A DNA stretch of 64,000 nt from Flavimobilis sp052324925 (lineage in GTDB: Bacteria > Actinomycetota > Actinomycetes > Actinomycetales > Cellulomonadaceae), in NCBI GenBank assembly GCA_052324925.1, contig JBQPRE010000002.1, one strand, 5' to 3'. Below, piece after piece: positions 8,821 to 17,642 of this stretch (its first letter is position 1; each line of letters begins with the position of its first letter). A program made the position numbers and the translations under genes. The notes beneath the pieces are model-generated. The model made no database searches and was not told where the DNA came from. It worked only from the letters and a program-made list of their open reading frames with translations.

Positions 8821-10026
8821 GTGAGCGCACCGGTCGTGGCAGTCGTGGGTGGGGGCCAGCTGGCCCGAATGATGGCTCCGGCCGCGGGTGAGCTCGGGGT
8901 GCACCTGCGCGTGCTCGTCGAGGAGCCCGGATCGTCGGCCGCCCAGGTCGTCGCGGACGCTCCCGTCGGCGCTGCCGCCGACCACGCTGCGGTGCGCGCG
9001 CTCGTCGCGGGAACGTCCTCGGCGGGAACCTCGTCGGCGGGCGCGACCGTGCCGGGCGGGGCCCGCGCAAGCGTTCTCACCTTCGAGCACGAGCACGTGC
9101 CCTTCGCCCTCCTTGATGAGCTTGCTGCGGCCGGGACGCCCGTCCACCCGAGCCCCGCCGCGCTCATCCACGCGCAGGACAAGATCGTCATGCGTGCCAA
9201 GCTCACGGCGCTCGGGGTCCCGTGCCCGCGTTGGGCCGTGCTCCCCACGTCCCCCGCCGAGGGCCACGCGACGCTTGCCTCGTTCCTTGCAGAGGGGGAC
9301 GGGACCGCGGTCGTCAAGACGAGCCGCGGTGGCTATGACGGCAAGGGAGTGCGCGTCGTGCGCTCGGCTGACGAGGCTGCCGACTGGTTCGAGGCCGTCG
9401 CAGCGGGAGGTTCCGCGCTCCTCGTCGAGGAACGCGTGCCCTTCGTGCGCGAGCTTGCAGTCCTCGTCGCGCGCCGGCCCTCGGGCGAGGTCGCGACCTA
9501 CCCGGTCGTCGAGTCGGTTCAGCGCGACGGCGTGTGCTCCGAGGTCATCGCCCCCGCCCCCGACCTGTCGGCCGCGCTCGAGACCGAGGCCCGCGCGATC
9601 GCCGAGACGATCGTCACGGGGCTCGGCGTGACGGGAGTCCTCGCGGTCGAGATGTTCGAGGTCGACGGACGCGTGCTCGTCAACGAGCTCGCGATGCGAC
9701 CCCACAACTCAGGCCACTGGACGATCGACGGTGCCGTGACCAGCCAGTTTGAACAGCACCTGCGAGCAGTGCTCGACCTGCCTCTCGGAGACACCTCGCC
9801 GCGCGCGCCGTGGACCGTCATGGCCAACGTCCTGGGCTCCGCGCTCACGGAGCTGACGGACGCGCTCCCCGCCCTCTTCGCCGCCGACCCCGGCGCGCGC
9901 GTCAACCTCTACGGCAAGTCCGTGCGACCGGGGCGCAAGCTCGGCCACGTCAATGTCTCGGGGGCCGACCTCGACGACGTCCGCCGACGCGCGATCGCCG
10001 CTGCCGCGCAGCTGCGCGGCGAGTAG
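8821..10026 (+). CDS. purK: 5-(carboxyamino)imidazole ribonucleotide synthase, 401 aa
   Basis: PurK carboxylates AIR to N5-CAIR with ATP and bicarbonate in de novo purine synthesis. The N-terminal pre-ATP-grasp fold begins VVGGGQLARMMAPAA, the standard PurK start, so the GTG at 8821 was chosen although the frame stays open about 58 codons further upstream through a tandem repeat. The ATP-grasp core shows VVKTSRGGYDGKGVRVV, a metal-binding EMFEVDGRVLVNELAMRPHNSGHWTIDGA segment and a C-terminal domain ending near GRKLGHVN. PurE follows after 80 bp and converts the product to CAIR, so the two steps are encoded together. Confidence 0.97.
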   Translation: MSAPVVAVVGGGQLARMMAPAAGELGVHLRVLVEEPGSSAAQVVADAPVGAAADHAAVRALVAGTSSAGTSSAGATVPGGARASVLTFEHEHVPFALLDELAAAGTPVHPSPAALIHAQDKIVMRAKLTALGVPCPRWAVLPTSPAEGHATLASFLAEGDGTAVVKTSRGGYDGKGVRVVRSADEAADWFEAVAAGGSALLVEERVPFVRELAVLVARRPSGEVATYPVVESVQRDGVCSEVIAPAPDLSAALETEARAIAETIVTGLGVTGVLAVEMFEVDGRVLVNELAMRPHNSGHWTIDGAVTSQFEQHLRAVLDLPLGDTSPRAPWTVMANVLGSALTELTDALPALFAADPGARVNLYGKSVRPGRKLGHVNVSGADLDDVRRRAIAAAAQLRGE

Positions 10027-10029
10027 CCG

Positions 10030-10095
10030 ACGTCGAGCCCGCCCCGCCCCACCCCACGCCCGCCCCTCTCCACGCCCCGCGCCCGCCCGACCCAC
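10030..10095. other. C-rich spacer with G-quadruplex potential on the minus strand
   Basis: The purK-purE spacer is an almost unbroken run of C-tracts of 3-4 bases separated by one to three other bases. The complementary strand therefore has many GGG/GGGG runs with short loops, matching a G-quadruplex pattern. The purE Shine-Dalgarno sequence (AGGAG) lies directly downstream. Confidence 0.5.
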
Positions 10096-10106
10096 AGGAG
10101 CCTCAA

Positions 10107-10634
10107 GTGAGCACCACGCCCGCACCCGTCGTCGGCATCGTCATGGGATCCGACTCGGACTGGCGCGTCATGCGCGCCGCAGCCGAGGCTCTCGCAGAGT
10201 TCGATGTTCCGGTGGAGGTCGACGTGGTCTCGGCCCACCGCATGCCCACCGAGATGATCGACTACGGTCGCGAGGCCTCCGCGCGCGGCCTGCGCGTCAT
10301 CATCGCGGGCGCGGGCGGTGCCGCGCACCTGCCGGGCATGCTCGCGGCGGTCACGGAGCTGCCCGTCATCGGTGTACCCGTCCCGCTCGCCTACCTTGAC
10401 GGCATGGACTCGCTGCTCTCGATCGTCCAGATGCCCGCCGGAGTCCCGGTCGCGACCGTCTCGGTCGGCGGGGCGCGCAACGCGGGCCTGCTCGCAGCGC
10501 GGATCCTCGGCTCAGGAACCGACGACGACGCTGCTCTTGTGCGCGCCCGCATGCGCGGGTTCCAGGAGGAGCTGCGCGACCAAGCTCAGGCCAAGGGCGT
10601 CGCGCTGCGTGAGGCGTTCGAGCGCGGCGAGTAG
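10107..10634 (+). CDS. purE: N5-carboxyaminoimidazole ribonucleotide mutase, 175 aa
   Basis: Class I PurE moves the carboxylate of N5-CAIR to give CAIR. The GTG at 10107 is preceded by AGGAG. Family hallmarks are GSDSDW near residue 12, SAHRMP near 43, an IIAGAGGAAHLPGM segment that closes the active site and GVPVPLAYLDGMDSLLSIVQMPAGVPVATV. The length matches the bacterial enzyme. It ends 28 bp before the convergent stop of the LytR-CpsA-Psr gene. Confidence 0.97.
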   Translation: MSTTPAPVVGIVMGSDSDWRVMRAAAEALAEFDVPVEVDVVSAHRMPTEMIDYGREASARGLRVIIAGAGGAAHLPGMLAAVTELPVIGVPVPLAYLDGMDSLLSIVQMPAGVPVATVSVGGARNAGLLAARILGSGTDDDAALVRARMRGFQEELRDQAQAKGVALREAFERGE

Positions 10635-10662
10635 GAGCGACGCACGTGCGGGACCTCGTCGA

Positions 10663-12216
10663 CTACGGGGTCGGCTTCGCCGTCTTCTCGTCGGACGTCT
10701 TCTCCACGAGCCCGTCGCCGTCGTAACGGCCCGGCTCGAGCGTTCCGTCACGCACACCAGTCCAGAAGGCGCCGGTGCGCTCCGGGTCGAGCAGGACGGT
10801 CGAGCCAGCCCCGCCGCCCGGACGGTAGTCGAGGTCAGCGACCGGGGGAGTGCCCGTGATCCCGCCCTCGCCCGTGGCCGACCGGAACGCGAGCGCGAGC
10901 TGGCCGAGGTCGACGATCCCCGTGCCGTCGTCGGCAGCGATCGCGCCGAGGCCCGCGTCGACGAGGTCGATCTGCTTGCCGGGGCTCACCGCCGTGCCGA
11001 AGCGTGCGGCCTTCTTCGTGACAGCGCCGATGAGCTGGCGCTGACGCTCCGCGCGGCCCAGGTCGCCCTTGGGGTCCGCGTAGCGCATGCGCACGAACGC
11101 GAGGGCCTTCTTGCCGTCGACGTCATGGCAGCCGGGGTTCCACTTGAGGCCCGAACGCTTGTCCCGCACCTTGTAGTCGAGACAGAGGTTGACGCCGCCG
11201 ACCGCGTCGACGAGGCCCTTGACCCCGCCGAGACCGATCTCGACATAGTGGTCGACCGTGAGGCCCGTGAGGCCCTCGACGGTCGAGACAAGAAGCTCAG
11301 GGCCGCCATAGGCGTACGACGCGTTGAGCTTGCGTCCGCCGTGGCCGGGGATCTCGACGAACGTGTCGCGCGGAACGCTGACGAGAGCTGAGGGCCCCGA
11401 GTCGGGGACATGGAGCACCATGATCGTGTCGGTGCGCGCACCCGCCGTGCCGTCGGACGCGATCGCGCCGTCGTCACGGGAGTCCGAGCCTGCGAGGAGG
11501 TACGTCGTGCCCTCGGTTGCGGCCGCACCGGAGAGCGCGGCGACGTGCGTGATCTTGCCGTTGGCCCAGATGCCCAGCCCGACGGGCCACGCGATGAGCC
11601 CGACGAGAGCGAGCACGGCGACGACCGCAGCCAGGCGCCCGGGACGCACGCGCAACCGCGATCGAGGCGCACCCCCGCCTGCTGCGGGTGCATCGCCGAG
11701 CCTGTCGTCATGGTCGGCCGGAAGCGCGACGGGGTGGGCCCCCGGGGGACGGGATCCTGCGCGTCGGGCGTCTGCGGGACGAACCCCGGCAGCGCCGGGC
11801 CCTGCCGAGCGGGGCGCACCCGAACGGGGCGCACCCGAACGAGGCGCACCCGAGCGGGGCGCACCCGGGCGGGCCGCGGCTGCACCGCCCTGAACCGAGC
11901 CCGCGGCCGGACGAGCACCCGCGCTGCCGGCACCCGTCGGACGCGCACCCTCGCTCGAGGGACGCGGCGAGCCCGACGACCGCGGCGGCACGGACGCGGG
12001 CCGGGACGCGCCGGGCGCGTCACCGGGACGGGGAGCGCGAGGAACCCCTCCCGACGTCGGACGACGCGTCGGACGCGAGGCCACGTGAGAGACGGGACCG
12101 TTGCCGCCGCCGACAGGAACCGCGCCGTCGTCGGACGCAGGGCGGGAGCCGCCCGCGGCCTGCGGGGAGAAGCTGGGGGGAGGGGAGCCCTCGGGACGCT
12201 GCCGGTCGTTGCTCAC
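10663..12216 (-). CDS. LytR-CpsA-Psr family glycopolymer transferase, 517 aa
   Basis: LCP proteins attach lipid-linked secondary polymers to peptidoglycan. The start is taken as GTG 12216, with GGAG about 8 nt upstream. The first ~190 residues are a disordered Pro/Arg/Ser/Gly-rich cytoplasmic region with a tandem pentapeptide repeat. One membrane helix follows (LAAVVAVLALVGLIAWPVGLG), then the LCP domain with GSDSR, SVPRDTFVEIP, a KLNASYAYGG segment and FVRMRYADPKGDLGRAERQ, which carry the arginines and aspartates that bind polyprenyl pyrophosphate. The domain is outside the membrane. The location beside a sugar-nucleotide and glycosyltransferase cluster suggests it anchors the polymer made there. 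Confidence 0.93.
   Translation of the reverse strand: MSNDRQRPEGSPPPSFSPQAAGGSRPASDDGAVPVGGGNGPVSHVASRPTRRPTSGGVPRAPRPGDAPGASRPASVPPRSSGSPRPSSEGARPTGAGSAGARPAAGSVQGGAAAARPGAPRSGAPRSGAPRSGAPRSAGPGAAGVRPADARRAGSRPPGAHPVALPADHDDRLGDAPAAGGGAPRSRLRVRPGRLAAVVAVLALVGLIAWPVGLGIWANGKITHVAALSGAAATEGTTYLLAGSDSRDDGAIASDGTAGARTDTIMVLHVPDSGPSALVSVPRDTFVEIPGHGGRKLNASYAYGGPELLVSTVEGLTGLTVDHYVEIGLGGVKGLVDAVGGVNLCLDYKVRDKRSGLKWNPGCHDVDGKKALAFVRMRYADPKGDLGRAERQRQLIGAVTKKAARFGTAVSPGKQIDLVDAGLGAIAADDGTGIVDLGQLALAFRSATGEGGITGTPPVADLDYRPGGGAGSTVLLDPERTGAFWTGVRDGTLEPGRYDGDGLVEKTSDEKTAKPTP
11806..11865 (-). repeat. 15-bp tandem repeat inside the LCP gene
   Basis: Four adjacent units of CGAGCGGGGCGCACC (plus-strand spelling, with one or two substitutions per copy) lie at 11806-11865, with a degenerate fifth. 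They encode APRSG pentapeptides in the cytoplasmic N-terminal region. Confidence 0.85.
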
Positions 12217-12380
12217 GGGTGCATCAGCTCCACGCAGGCAGCGGCGCGCGAGGCGTGGCGGACAGGGCGGAACGGGCAGGTCACCCGTCGATCCTAGGCG
12301 GCCTGCGCGGCGGTGGCCCGGCGGGTCCGAGGCTGGGGGGTGAGAGAACTGTGGAGATGGCTGAGCCGGCCCAGCGTGGG

Positions 12381-12824
12381 CTAGGAGACGCCCCCGTCGG
12401 CGGACGTCGCGCCCGGCGGTGCCTCGTCGGTCGCGGGGTCCTGCGGGGTGGGCCCGGGCTTCTCGACCAGGGCCGTGTCGGGCACGACGCCGTGGTCGAC
12501 GAGGCGGGCGCGGGCGAGCGTGAGCTCGCGCGCAAGCGCCGTCAGCTGCGACTGCATGCGGTTCATGCGCCTGAACGACGTCGCGATGAAGCTGAGGAAG
12601 GCGATGACGAGCGCGTAGAGCAGGAGGTCCGCGCCACGGCCGACGCCGATGACGTTCGCGACCTGCGACAGGATCGAGGGGAAGAGCACCGACGCGGCCG
12701 CTGCCACGATGAACAGCACGAGCAGCAGACGACGGATCGCCTGGTGCCGCGCATCGCCCGTCGACCGGTTGAGGATGACCGCGACCCACGCGATCGACGC
12801 GAGGAGGATGACCTGGATGAGCAC
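12381..12824 (-). CDS. DUF2304 family membrane protein, 147 aa
   Basis: This small membrane protein has three hydrophobic helices (about 2-18, 33-50 and 66-85), a helical RRMNRMQSQL segment and a disordered acidic/proline C-terminal tail. DUF2304 proteins commonly sit beside polyprenyl-phosphate glycosyltransferases, as here, where the glycosyltransferase gene ends 9 bp upstream. A role as membrane partner of that enzyme is inference. Its GTG start is preceded by AAGGGGGAG, a strong Shine-Dalgarno sequence. The 164 bases to the LCP gene carry no evident gene. Confidence 0.85.
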   Translation of the reverse strand: MLIQVILLASIAWVAVILNRSTGDARHQAIRRLLLVLFIVAAAASVLFPSILSQVANVIGVGRGADLLLYALVIAFLSFIATSFRRMNRMQSQLTALARELTLARARLVDHGVVPDTALVEKPGPTPQDPATDEAPPGATSADGGVS

Positions 12825-12833
12825 AGCTCCCCC

Positions 12834-13511
12834 TTACCGGAAGACGAGATCGACGAGGATGTTCACCGAGTTCCACAGCGACTGGCCCTTGCCGCGCGAA
12901 TACTCGGTGTAGAGGACGTGCACGGGGTGCTCGCGCCACGGCAGGCGGGTGCGGCCCAGCTGCAGGACGATCTCGCTCGCGTGCGCCATACGGTCCTGAC
13001 GCAGGTGCACCCCGCGCGCGGCATCAGCGCGCATGACACGCAAGCCGTTGTGAGCGTCCGTGAGCCGGAGCCCCGTCGACTGGTTCGTGAACCACACCGC
13101 GATCTTGAGCACGAGCCGCTTGAGAAGCCCCGCCTGCGTGCGGTCGTCAAGGAACCTCGACCCGAAGACGATCGCGACGTCCTCCGCGCGCGCGAGGTCG
13201 ACCATCGCGAGCGCATCCTCGACGCGGTGCTGGCCGTCAGCGTCGAACGTCACGACGTAGCGCGCCCCGCGGGAGAGGGCGTACGAGATTCCGGTCTGCA
13301 GCGCTGCGCCCTGCCCCAGGTTGACCGGGTGCTCCAGGACGCGAGCACCCGCAGCGCGCGCAGCCTCGGCCGAGCCGTCGGACGAGCCGTCGTCGACGCA
13401 CACGACGTGAGGGAACGTCGGGAGCACGTCGCGAACAACCTCACCCACGACCGCCGCCTCGTTGTACAACGGGACGACAAGCCACGCGTCGAGGACGGGA
13501 GGGCGGGTCAT
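12834..13511 (-). CDS. Glycosyltransferase family 2, polyprenyl-phosphate mannose/glucose synthase-like, 225 aa
   Basis: This is a GT-A fold glycosyltransferase resembling DPM1-type enzymes that load a sugar onto a polyprenyl phosphate. It shows VVPLYNEAAVVGEVVRDVL at the N terminus, VDDGSSDG for nucleotide binding, a TFDADGQH segment with the metal-binding DxD-like motif, and FGSRFL. There is no C-terminal membrane domain, which may be supplied by the adjacent DUF2304 protein. The start is the ATG at 13511; in-frame sequence upstream looks non-coding. It diverges from the WbpD-like gene across 138 bp. Confidence 0.92.
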   Translation of the reverse strand: MTRPPVLDAWLVVPLYNEAAVVGEVVRDVLPTFPHVVCVDDGSSDGSAEAARAAGARVLEHPVNLGQGAALQTGISYALSRGARYVVTFDADGQHRVEDALAMVDLARAEDVAIVFGSRFLDDRTQAGLLKRLVLKIAVWFTNQSTGLRLTDAHNGLRVMRADAARGVHLRQDRMAHASEIVLQLGRTRLPWREHPVHVLYTEYSRGKGQSLWNSVNILVDLVFR

Positions 13512-13580
13512 GACCGATATTGTGGCACCCCGCGCCGCATCCGCTGGACGATCGTCCTGAAGGTCCGGCCCCCGCGGCGG

Positions 13581-13608
13581 TAGTCTGACCGAGGTCGGCT
13601 CTCCGACC
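13581..13608 (+). promoter_or_regulatory. Candidate promoter and short hairpin before the glycan operon
   Basis: TAGTCT at 13581-13586 could be a -10 element, with CTGAAG 18 bp upstream as a weak -35. Just downstream, GGTCGG / CCGACC forms a 6-bp stem with a CTCT loop (13593-13608) in the leader of the WbpD-like gene. Confidence 0.35.
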
Positions 13609-13649
13609 GGCGCCGCAGCGCGCCCCGACGTCACCCGGACGGAGCAGGA

Positions 13650-14246
13650 ATGGCAGTGCGCATCGCGCCGAGCGCGGACGTCTCGCAAGAGGCCACCATC
13701 GGAGAGGGCAGCTCGATCTGGCACCTCGCGCAGGTGCGCGAGGATGCCGTCCTCGGAGCCGGCTGCATCGTCGGCCGCGGCGCATACATCGGAACCGGTG
13801 TCCGCATGGGCGACCACTGCAAGATCCAGAACTACGCGCTCGTCTACGAGCCCGCAGAGCTCGCCGACGGCGTCTTCATCGGCCCCGCCGCGGTCCTCAC
13901 CAACGACCAGTACCCGCGCGCGATCAACGCCGACGGAACCCTCAAGGACGCCTCCGACTGGACCGCGGTCGGCGTGACGATCGGGACCGGCGCCGCGATC
14001 GGCGCCCGCGCTGTCTGCGTCGCACCCGTGACGATCGGTGCCTGGGCGACCGTCGCCGCAGGCGCCGTCGTCTCGCGCGACGTCCCGGCGCACGCGATCG
14101 TCCGCGGAGTGCCCGCCCGCCAGGTCGGCTGGGTCGGCCACGCGGGCCACCCCCTGGTCGCCGAGGGCGACCGCTTCCGATGCCCTGCAAGCGGCCGGCT
14201 CTACGAGCCCGCCGGCGACACCATCAGAGAGGTTGAGAACGCATGA
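13650..14246 (+). CDS. WbpD-like sugar N-acetyltransferase, left-handed beta-helix, 198 aa
   Basis: The protein is built of hexapeptide repeats ([VI]GxGxxI-like: IGEGSSIW, LGAGCIVGRGAYIG, IGTGAAIGARAVC) forming a left-handed beta-helix, as in acetyl-CoA-dependent WbpD/WlbB enzymes that acetylate the 3-amino group of UDP-amino-hexuronic acids. The loop with QYPRAINADGTLKDASDW and the C-terminal FRCPASGRLY extension fit this subgroup. AGGA lies 2-6 nt before the ATG. Together with the next two genes it makes a WbpD-WbpE-WbpB-type set, which in other bacteria makes UDP-2,3-diacetamido-2,3-dideoxy-hexuronate. The exact sugar is inferred. Confidence 0.85.
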   Translation: MAVRIAPSADVSQEATIGEGSSIWHLAQVREDAVLGAGCIVGRGAYIGTGVRMGDHCKIQNYALVYEPAELADGVFIGPAAVLTNDQYPRAINADGTLKDASDWTAVGVTIGTGAAIGARAVCVAPVTIGAWATVAAGAVVSRDVPAHAIVRGVPARQVGWVGHAGHPLVAEGDRFRCPASGRLYEPAGDTIREVENA

Positions 14247-15367
14247 GCGAGCTGGAGTTCATCCCCCCGGCCAAGCCGATCATCGGTGACGACGAGCGGG
14301 CTGCCGTCGATCGCGTCATGCGGTCCGGCATGGTCGCGCAGGGACCCGAGGTCGCCGCGTTCGAGCAGGAGTTCGGCGCGCACATGGTGGCGGGCCGCGA
14401 GTGCGTCGCCGTGAGCTCGGGGACCGCGGGCCTCCACCTCGGCCTCCTCGCTGCGGGCATCGGCCCGGGCGACGAGGTCCTCGTACCGTCGTTCACGTTC
14501 GCCGCAACCGGCAACTCGGTTGCGCTCACGGGCGCGACGCCGGTCTTCGTCGACATCGAGCCCGACACGTTCGCGATGGACCCCGCGGCCGCAGCCGCCG
14601 CGATCACCGAGCGCACCGCGGGCATCATGCCCGTCCACCTGTACGGGCACCCGTTCGACGCCCCCGCGTTCCAGGCGCTCGCCGCCGAGCGTGGCGTGCA
14701 GCTCTTCGAGGACGCAGCGCAGGCCCACGGCGCGAGCCTCGGCGGCGAGAAGGTCGGTACGTTCGGCGCGTTCGCCATGTTCAGCCTCTACCCGACGAAG
14801 AACATGACGTCCGGCGAGGGCGGCATGGTCTCGTGCGCCGATGCGACGATCGCCCGCAACCTGCGGCTCCTGCGCAACCAGGGCATGGAGAAGCAGTACG
14901 CGAACGAGGTCGTCGGCTTCAACAACCGCATGACCGACATCCACGCATCGATCGGCCGCGTCCAGCTCGGCAAGGTCGACGGCTGGACCGCCCAGCGTCA
15001 GGCGAACGCCGCGTTCCTCGACGCGGGCCTCGCCGGCGTCGACGGCGTCGTCGTCCCGCCCGTGCGTGAGGGCGCCGTGCACGTCTACCACCAGTACACG
15101 ATCCGCCTCGACGGGGCGACCGGCGCCGAGCGTGACGCTGTCGTCGCCGCGCTCAAGGCCGAGCACCAGGTGGGTTCGGGCGTCTACTACCCGATCCCCA
15201 ACCACCGCCTCTCCTCGCTCGAGCACTACGCCCCGGGCCTCGACCTGCCCGAGACCGAGCGGGCGGCACGCGAGGTCATCTCGCTCCCCGTGCACCCCTC
15301 GCTCACGCCCGAGCACCTCGAGCGCATCGTCGCCGCGGTGACCGCCGTCGTCGGGGCAGGTGCATGA
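14243..15367 (+). CDS. DegT/DnrJ/EryC1/StrS-family sugar aminotransferase, WbpE-like, 374 aa
   Basis: This PLP-dependent aminotransferase adds an amino group to a keto-sugar nucleotide. It has SSGTAGLHLGLLAAGIGPGDEV, PSFTFAATGNSV, an EDAAQAHGA segment where Asp contacts PLP, and FSLYPTKNMTSGEGGM with the Schiff-base lysine in PTKNM. The length is standard. It overlaps both neighbours as ATGA. The keto substrate would come from the oxidoreductase encoded next, and the product would go to the acetyltransferase encoded before it. Confidence 0.93.
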   Translation: MSELEFIPPAKPIIGDDERAAVDRVMRSGMVAQGPEVAAFEQEFGAHMVAGRECVAVSSGTAGLHLGLLAAGIGPGDEVLVPSFTFAATGNSVALTGATPVFVDIEPDTFAMDPAAAAAAITERTAGIMPVHLYGHPFDAPAFQALAAERGVQLFEDAAQAHGASLGGEKVGTFGAFAMFSLYPTKNMTSGEGGMVSCADATIARNLRLLRNQGMEKQYANEVVGFNNRMTDIHASIGRVQLGKVDGWTAQRQANAAFLDAGLAGVDGVVVPPVREGAVHVYHQYTIRLDGATGAERDAVVAALKAEHQVGSGVYYPIPNHRLSSLEHYAPGLDLPETERAAREVISLPVHPSLTPEHLERIVAAVTAVVGAGA

Positions 15368-16353
15368 TGGCGAACCTGCGCGCAGGAGTCATCGGGATCG
15401 GCGCCATGGGTCGCCACCACGTGCGTGTCTTCCGCGAGATGGAGGGCGTCGACCTCGTCGCGCTCGCCGACCCGGGCGGTGACCCGTTCCGCGTCGCGGG
15501 CGGCCTCGAGGTCCTGCCCGACGCTGCCGCGCTCGCGGCCGCAGGCATCGACCTGGCGGTCGTCGCCGTGCCCACGCGCTTCCACGAGGAGACCGCGCTC
15601 ACGCTCGCAGCAGCGGGTGTGCACACGCTCGTCGAGAAGCCCGTCGCGGTCGACTCGGCCGCGGGCGAACGCATGGCGCGCGCGTTCGACGACGCCGGCC
15701 TCGTCGGCGCCGTCGGCCACATCGAGCGCTACAACCCCGCGATCCAGGAGGTGCGCCGACGCATCGCCGACGGGCAGCTCGGTGAGGTCTACCAGATTTC
15801 GACGCGCCGCCAGGGGCCGTTCCCCGCGCGCATCGCGGACGTCGGGGTCATCCTCGACCTCGCTTCGCACGACATCGACCTCACGGCGTGGGCCGCGCAG
15901 TCGACGTACGCGACCATCGCGGCGCAGACGTCATTCCGCTCCGGCCGTGAGCACGAGGACATGGTCCTCATCACGGGCCGTCTCGCCAACGGCGTCAACA
16001 TCAACCACACGGTTAACTGGCTCTCGCCCATGAAGGAACGGCTCACCGTCGTTGCGGGTGAGCGCGGCACGATCGTCGCCGACACGGCGACAGCCGACGT
16101 GACGTTCTACGAGAACGGGCGGGTGCAGACCGAGTGGGACGCCGTCGCGGCGTTCCGCGGCGTCGCCGAGGGTGACGTCACGCGGTACGCGATCGCCAAG
16201 CGTGAGCCGTTGCGCACCGAGCTCGAGGCGTTCCGTGACGCCGTGCTCGGCGGGGAGAACCGCACCGTGTCGATGGCCGAGGGGCTTGCGACGCTGCGCG
16301 TCGCCGAGGCTGCGAAGCGGTCGTCGGAGACGCAGGAGACCATCCGCCTGTGA
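15364..16353 (+). CDS. Gfo/Idh/MocA-family NAD(P)-dependent sugar oxidoreductase, WbpB-like, 329 aa
   Basis: The Rossmann domain begins AGVIGIGAMGRHHVRVFREM and the dinucleotide-binding region continues to EKPVAVDSA, the family EKP motif. The substrate domain contains GHIERYNPAI and SHDIDLTAW, where the histidine and aspartate are typical of catalysis. WbpB-like members oxidise the 3-hydroxyl of a UDP-hexuronic acid. Two tandem ATG codons (15364, 15367) are possible starts. It overlaps both neighbours by 4 bp. Confidence 0.92.
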   Translation: MMANLRAGVIGIGAMGRHHVRVFREMEGVDLVALADPGGDPFRVAGGLEVLPDAAALAAAGIDLAVVAVPTRFHEETALTLAAAGVHTLVEKPVAVDSAAGERMARAFDDAGLVGAVGHIERYNPAIQEVRRRIADGQLGEVYQISTRRQGPFPARIADVGVILDLASHDIDLTAWAAQSTYATIAAQTSFRSGREHEDMVLITGRLANGVNINHTVNWLSPMKERLTVVAGERGTIVADTATADVTFYENGRVQTEWDAVAAFRGVAEGDVTRYAIAKREPLRTELEAFRDAVLGGENRTVSMAEGLATLRVAEAAKRSSETQETIRL

Positions 16354-17642
16354 CGGCGCCCGAGGTGAGGCGGCACAGCGTGCTCGCGACGCGGATCTTC
16401 GCGCCCGAGCCCGCGGCGGCCTCGTTCCGTCTCGAAGCGCTGGCACGCGCGCTCGCGACCGTCGACCCCGCTGCGCCGGGCGAGCGCCACGCCGTCACCG
16501 TGCTGACAACGCAGTCACGGCGCGACCAGCGGGCGTCCGCACGCACCTCTGACGAGGTGCTGCGCGAGTCCCGGGTGCGCGTCGAGCGAGCGCCGGTGCT
16601 GCGGGACCGCACGGGCTACGTGCGCGGCTACCTGCCCTACCTCTCGTTCGACATCCCGCTGCTCCTGCGGATGCTCGCCACGCCCCGCCCCGACATCGTC
16701 ATCGTGGAGCCACCGCCCACGACAGGCGCGATCACGCGCCTCGCATGCGCCGTGCGCCACGTGCCGTACGTCTACTACGCGGCCGACGTGTGGTCGGACG
16801 CGACCGCGGGCGACGGCTCGGTCCCCGGGGTCGTCACGCGGCTGCTCGCCAGGGTCGAGGGCTGGGCCATGCGCGGCGCGGCGGGCATCGTCGCGGTCTC
16901 GCCCGACGTCGCCGAACGCGTCGAGCACCTCATCGGGCCGCGCCGCACGAGCCGCCGGAATCGGCGCCGACCCGAGGTCGTCGTCGTGCGCAACGGCGTC
17001 GACACGGACGTCTTCCGGCCGGGCCTGCCGCGCCCCGAGGGCGCGCCGGCCCGCTACCTCGTCTACGCAGGCACGACGTCAGCGTGGCAGGGTGCCGACG
17101 TCTTCGTGCGCGCGCTCGCACGCGTCCGCACGGTGGCCCCCGACGCGGAGCTCGTCATCCTCGGCCAGGGCTCGGACTTCGACACCCTCCGGACGCTTGC
17201 GGACGAGGTTGCACCCGGCGCCGTCCACCTCAGCCCCCTCGTGCCCGCGCTCGAGGCTGCCGCCTGGATCAGCCATGCCGCCGCCGCGCTCGTGTCGGTG
17301 CGACCGGGCGTCGGCTACGACCTCGCGCTGCCCACCAAGACGTTCGCCGCCGCTGCGTGCGGCACCCCCGTGGTCTTCGCCGGGCCCGGCCCGGCCGTGC
17401 CCATCGTGCGCGAGCACGGGCTGGGGCACGCGGTCGCCTACGACGTCGACGAGGTCGCGGCCGCGATGATCGCCGCGCTGGACCACGCCGGGGCCGACCC
17501 CGACCGTTCCGCACGCCTTGCCGCGTGGGCGCGTGAGAACGCGAGCATCGCCCACGTCGGGGCATCCGTCGCCGCTCACGTGCGACGATGGCGCGACGGC
17601 CGCGCACGGGGCGCGGCCGCGGGCGAGGACGGTCAGTCGTGA
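16350..17642 (+). CDS. Glycosyltransferase family 4-like, GT-B fold, 430 aa
   Basis: This is a two-domain GT-B enzyme expected to move a nucleotide sugar to a lipid-linked or saccharide acceptor at the inner face of the membrane. The N-terminal domain holds ILATRIFAPEPAAASFR-like sequence, the linker has VVVRNGVDTDVFRPG, and the donor domain has LVYAGTTSAWQGADVFVRAL and a PTKTFAAAACGTPVVFAG segment equivalent to the EX7E region. The GTG start overlaps the previous stop as GTGA, and its own stop overlaps the next start the same way. Confidence 0.9.
   Translation: MTAPEVRRHSVLATRIFAPEPAAASFRLEALARALATVDPAAPGERHAVTVLTTQSRRDQRASARTSDEVLRESRVRVERAPVLRDRTGYVRGYLPYLSFDIPLLLRMLATPRPDIVIVEPPPTTGAITRLACAVRHVPYVYYAADVWSDATAGDGSVPGVVTRLLARVEGWAMRGAAGIVAVSPDVAERVEHLIGPRRTSRRNRRRPEVVVVRNGVDTDVFRPGLPRPEGAPARYLVYAGTTSAWQGADVFVRALARVRTVAPDAELVILGQGSDFDTLRTLADEVAPGAVHLSPLVPALEAAAWISHAAAALVSVRPGVGYDLALPTKTFAAAACGTPVVFAGPGPAVPIVREHGLGHAVAYDVDEVAAAMIAALDHAGADPDRSARLAAWARENASIAHVGASVAAHVRRWRDGRARGAAAGEDGQS

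Noticed and set aside
12217..12939. 241-residue extension of the LCP protein
   Set aside because: It runs antisense through the DUF2304 gene and is arginine-rich shadow sequence; GGAG precedes GTG 12216.
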